Source: Trichopria drosophilae (lineage: Eukaryota; Arthropoda; Insecta; Hymenoptera; Diapriidae). From it: DNA of 64,000 nucleotides. The stretch's first letter is position 1. Each line of letters opens with the position of its first letter. Shown here one piece after another: positions 61,633 through 64,000 of the stretch. The position numbers and the translations under genes are program-made. The notes under the pieces were generated by a model. The model was not told the DNA's origin. It did not search any database and saw only the letters and a program-made list of their open reading frames with translations. Location of the stretch: contig CM059587.1 of the NCBI GenBank assembly GCA_030407085.1, positions 79,659,001 to 79,723,000 on the forward strand, given 5' to 3'.

Positions 61633-61944
61633 CACGGAGAAAAATGACTCCGCTGGATTAGCTGATTCATATCAGCTAAAATTTTCGGCTGGAATTGCCG
61701 AAAATATATGCAATTTTAGCTGTTTTGATTCCGCTAATGTAGCCCTAACCCTACTCAATTCGCGCTTAGCTCTAAATTTCCGCTACATTGGCAGATTTGT
61801 TCCGTTAAATTTGCGAACTTTTTCAGTAAATTTAGCTGAAATTATCGGCTATCCCTAACGGAATTCCAACAGCTGTCCCTATAGGATAAAATTGGTAGAA
61901 TCTGCGGATTTTCCGGCTGATTTTGCTAATTATTTTTCTCCGTG
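61633..61944. mobile_element. Short transposon with CACGGAGAAAAAT ends (312 bp)
   Basis: Inverted termini CACGGAGAAAAAT / ATTTTTCTCCGTG are flanked by TA on both sides. The interior has repeated GCTGAAATT / GGCTG / CCGCTA words and no coding capacity beyond an overlapping chance frame. Confidence 0.8.
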
Positions 61945-61946
61945 TA

Positions 61947-63375
61947 GGGACGCAAGTTCAAATATCACCTGAGCGAAAGATTTTTTAATTTAATTGCGAG
62001 CGTTAATAATTGTAAGAAAATATAGGTTAAAATTAAATAACTAATGCGAGACTTTAATATAAAATATTTATGAATAAAAAAATGTGCCTAATTAAATTTA
62101 ATTTTTTTCTAAATAAAGTCTTGCAATCGTCTAGCACCAGTTTGGAATTTATCTGGCGATAGTATGGATAAGAGTATGGGGAACGCTCATACGCCAGACT
62201 AATCCCATATCTTTGACCCATTCCAAAGGCATATAACACCCATATCATAGCCATACCCTTTCCAATACTAAAGACATACCTACTGCTGCCATACTAATAA
62301 TTTGCACGCGGGAATGCTTTCTGGAAACATGATACATTTTTGTAAAATACTACAAAAATGTATAATAATGTACATAAATTATAATTTTGTTTAGGAACAT
62401 TTTCTATGAAATGCATATTACTGCAACGTAACAAAGAATATGTTTTATAAAATTTGTAATAAAAAATATTCTTATTGTTAGAAATATTAAAAATATATGT
62501 TTATAGTCTTTTAACGGACTATTATCAGAAATGCTATCAGCAAATAACCTTAAAACAACAGGACAGTTTATAAAATAGCTTTCCAATTACTAGGTTTCTT
62601 TCTTGCCCCGTATGTCAGAAGTCACTATAGCGTCATTTAAAATAATTTTCTTATAGAATTATTAGAAAAAATAAATTTGAGCAATTCAAGTCCAAGCTTC
62701 ACGTCCAACATATAATTGGTACGAAATGGACATAATTAATCGACCAAACGAACTTACCTGTTGCGAAGTTCGATCGAAATTATTTGAGTCATCTCGTCCG
62801 AATAGATCATAAGTTGTGTATTTTCTGCACAATTTTTCCACAATATTTTAAAAAGAAACAATAGCACGCCGATTCCCGCTCTCATCCTGTCAGCCTCCTA
62901 ATTGGTACGAAATGGACATAACTTATAACAGTTTCAATGTACATTTAATAGATAAAAATGTTCTGCATAAATATTGTACATCTTTCATGCCTAAGAATTG
63001 GACAGAAATGTAGGAATTTTTCGGTATGATTTACTTAATATTAGACCATTTTTGGACATTTTGTAGACACTTTCATTTTATAGATTTTTTAACCAACATA
63101 TTTGCCTAAAAGTTAGTTTTAATCCATCCAAAGATGCTTACAATTTCTACCAGGGATATAGTAAATAGAATTTGCTTTCAAATATTAACTCCAAATGCAT
63201 AAAATGCGCAATTTTTGTGCGATATCCTGAAATCGGCCTAAGAATCTTATATCCGATACTTGGGTGTCCTCAAAATGTTCATTCGTAAAAAAGTATATTT
63301 TGCAATTCAGCAACCCGACGCCCAAGATTATGACACTCTGCCTCTTTGCATACTTCATATACATGTATTCATATA
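61947..63375. other. Non-coding stretch with a 23-bp direct repeat
   Basis: AATTGGTACGAAATGGACAT occurs within identical 23-mers at 62713-62735 and 62899-62921. Otherwise AT-rich, without recognised genes. Confidence 0.45.
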
Positions 63376-63377
63376 TA

Positions 63378-63643
63378 CAGTAGAATCCCGATATATTTAC
63401 CCAATCGGTTCTTCGATTTTTTCTTACGTTCTGTTATATTTACCAAAAGAAGGGGAGGGTCGCTTCCCCCACTCCCCTCATTCGCGTTATGTTCATCATG
63501 ACGTCACAACAGGCCCTTTCTGAGGCCCCAACCCGCAGGGTGGGGAAAAAGATAGCGGGTACAGGTAAAGCTAACGAGACGGAACCGGAAAAATATACTA
63601 GGACGTAAATATAGCGAGACGCAATTATATCGGGATTCCACTG
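63378..63643. mobile_element. pogo/Tigger-like short transposon (266 bp)
   Basis: Ends CAGTAGAATCCCGATATA / TATATCGGGATTCCACTG are inverted and flanked by TA. The CAGT.GAA.CCCGAT pattern is typical of pogo/Tigger-type elements. No transposase is present. It is the better-preserved relative of the copy at 53080. Confidence 0.85.
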
Positions 63644-63645
63644 TA

Positions 63646-64000
63646 TTATGCTTTAACTTGCAAATCATAAACTCGCGCTCTGCTGTACCAACAATATTTA
63701 TGAAATCAGGGAACGGTATCGGCCTTATTTGTCGTTGACGTTCATAAACGACAGTTACGGAGCGTGTTTACCCTTTGAAGCATACATTTTTCATGCTAAA
63801 ATTTGAATCTATCCTCAAATTTTGAAAAATGTACAAAATGTAGAAAGTTATACTTGATCGAGTTATAAAACTGAGTACCAACTCCGGGGTTTTCGGGTGT
63901 ATGATGGCAAATCTGACATAAGATTTTGAGGATTCAAAATGGTGGATTCAATATGAACCACCAAAATCTAAAAACCTCATCGAGCAGAAACTGGGTAGTC
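63646..64000 (+). repeat. Edge fragment of the AAAATGG-motif repeat family
   Basis: The end of the window contains GGGGTTTTCGGGTGTATGAT, GAGGATTCAAAATGGTGGAT and CAATATGAACC, in the same order as related words at 41.2 and 44.56 kb. The element continues beyond the window. No gene seen. Confidence 0.4.

Overview
The window looks like a stretch of an insect nuclear genome, most probably Hymenoptera. This is inferred from very AT-rich sequence broken by short CpG-rich islands, few compact genes, and the mix of a Penelope-like element, Tc1/mariner-type elements with TA target duplications, and TTAA-flanked (piggyBac-like) repeats. I see no rRNA, tRNA, CRISPR array or prokaryotic operon.

Layout. 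From 1 to 6.3 kb is gene-poor AT-rich DNA. A cluster of repeats rich in the palindrome TGGACGTCCA lies at 6.36-7.08 kb. From 8.69 to 14.00 kb lies a 5'-truncated Penelope-like retroelement (reverse transcriptase plus GIY-YIG endonuclease, both decayed). It is bounded by a 15-bp target-site duplication, carries a 67-bp inverted copy of its own end, and has a hammerhead-ribozyme-like motif near its 3' end. A 3.1-kb Tc1/mariner-type transposon (10326-13435, frameshifted transposase) is nested inside it. A 1.36-kb fold-back derivative of the same mariner family without transposase sits at 22399-23754. A TTAA-associated inverted-repeat element occupies 15392-16950. At 17702-17800 there is a good candidate first coding exon with a signal peptide and a splice donor; its downstream exons were not found.

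The most striking region is 26.35-39.04 kb. It is a head-to-tail array of about 2.34-kb units (five complete-type units plus a truncated sixth). Each complete unit carries an ankyrin-repeat reading frame on the + strand and a decaying fragment of an uncharacterised conserved protein on the - strand. The first unit is diverged and keeps a longer open frame upstream of the ankyrin domain; the later units share a stop codon there and encode identical 118-residue proteins. The array ends abruptly in a nearly 500-bp, perfectly periodic (C15 A) minisatellite.

From 39 to 64 kb I find no convincing protein gene. The region holds several short non-autonomous DNA transposons (47306-47820, 55784-56577, 58633-59043, 61633-61944, 63378-63643), a 132-bp tandem repeat, a dispersed family recognised by a GGTCGCTGA-type motif, and CpG-rich islands (about 48.3-49.1, 50.5-51.0, 59.95-60.2 and 60.85-61.3 kb) that may be regulatory DNA or unrecognised exons.
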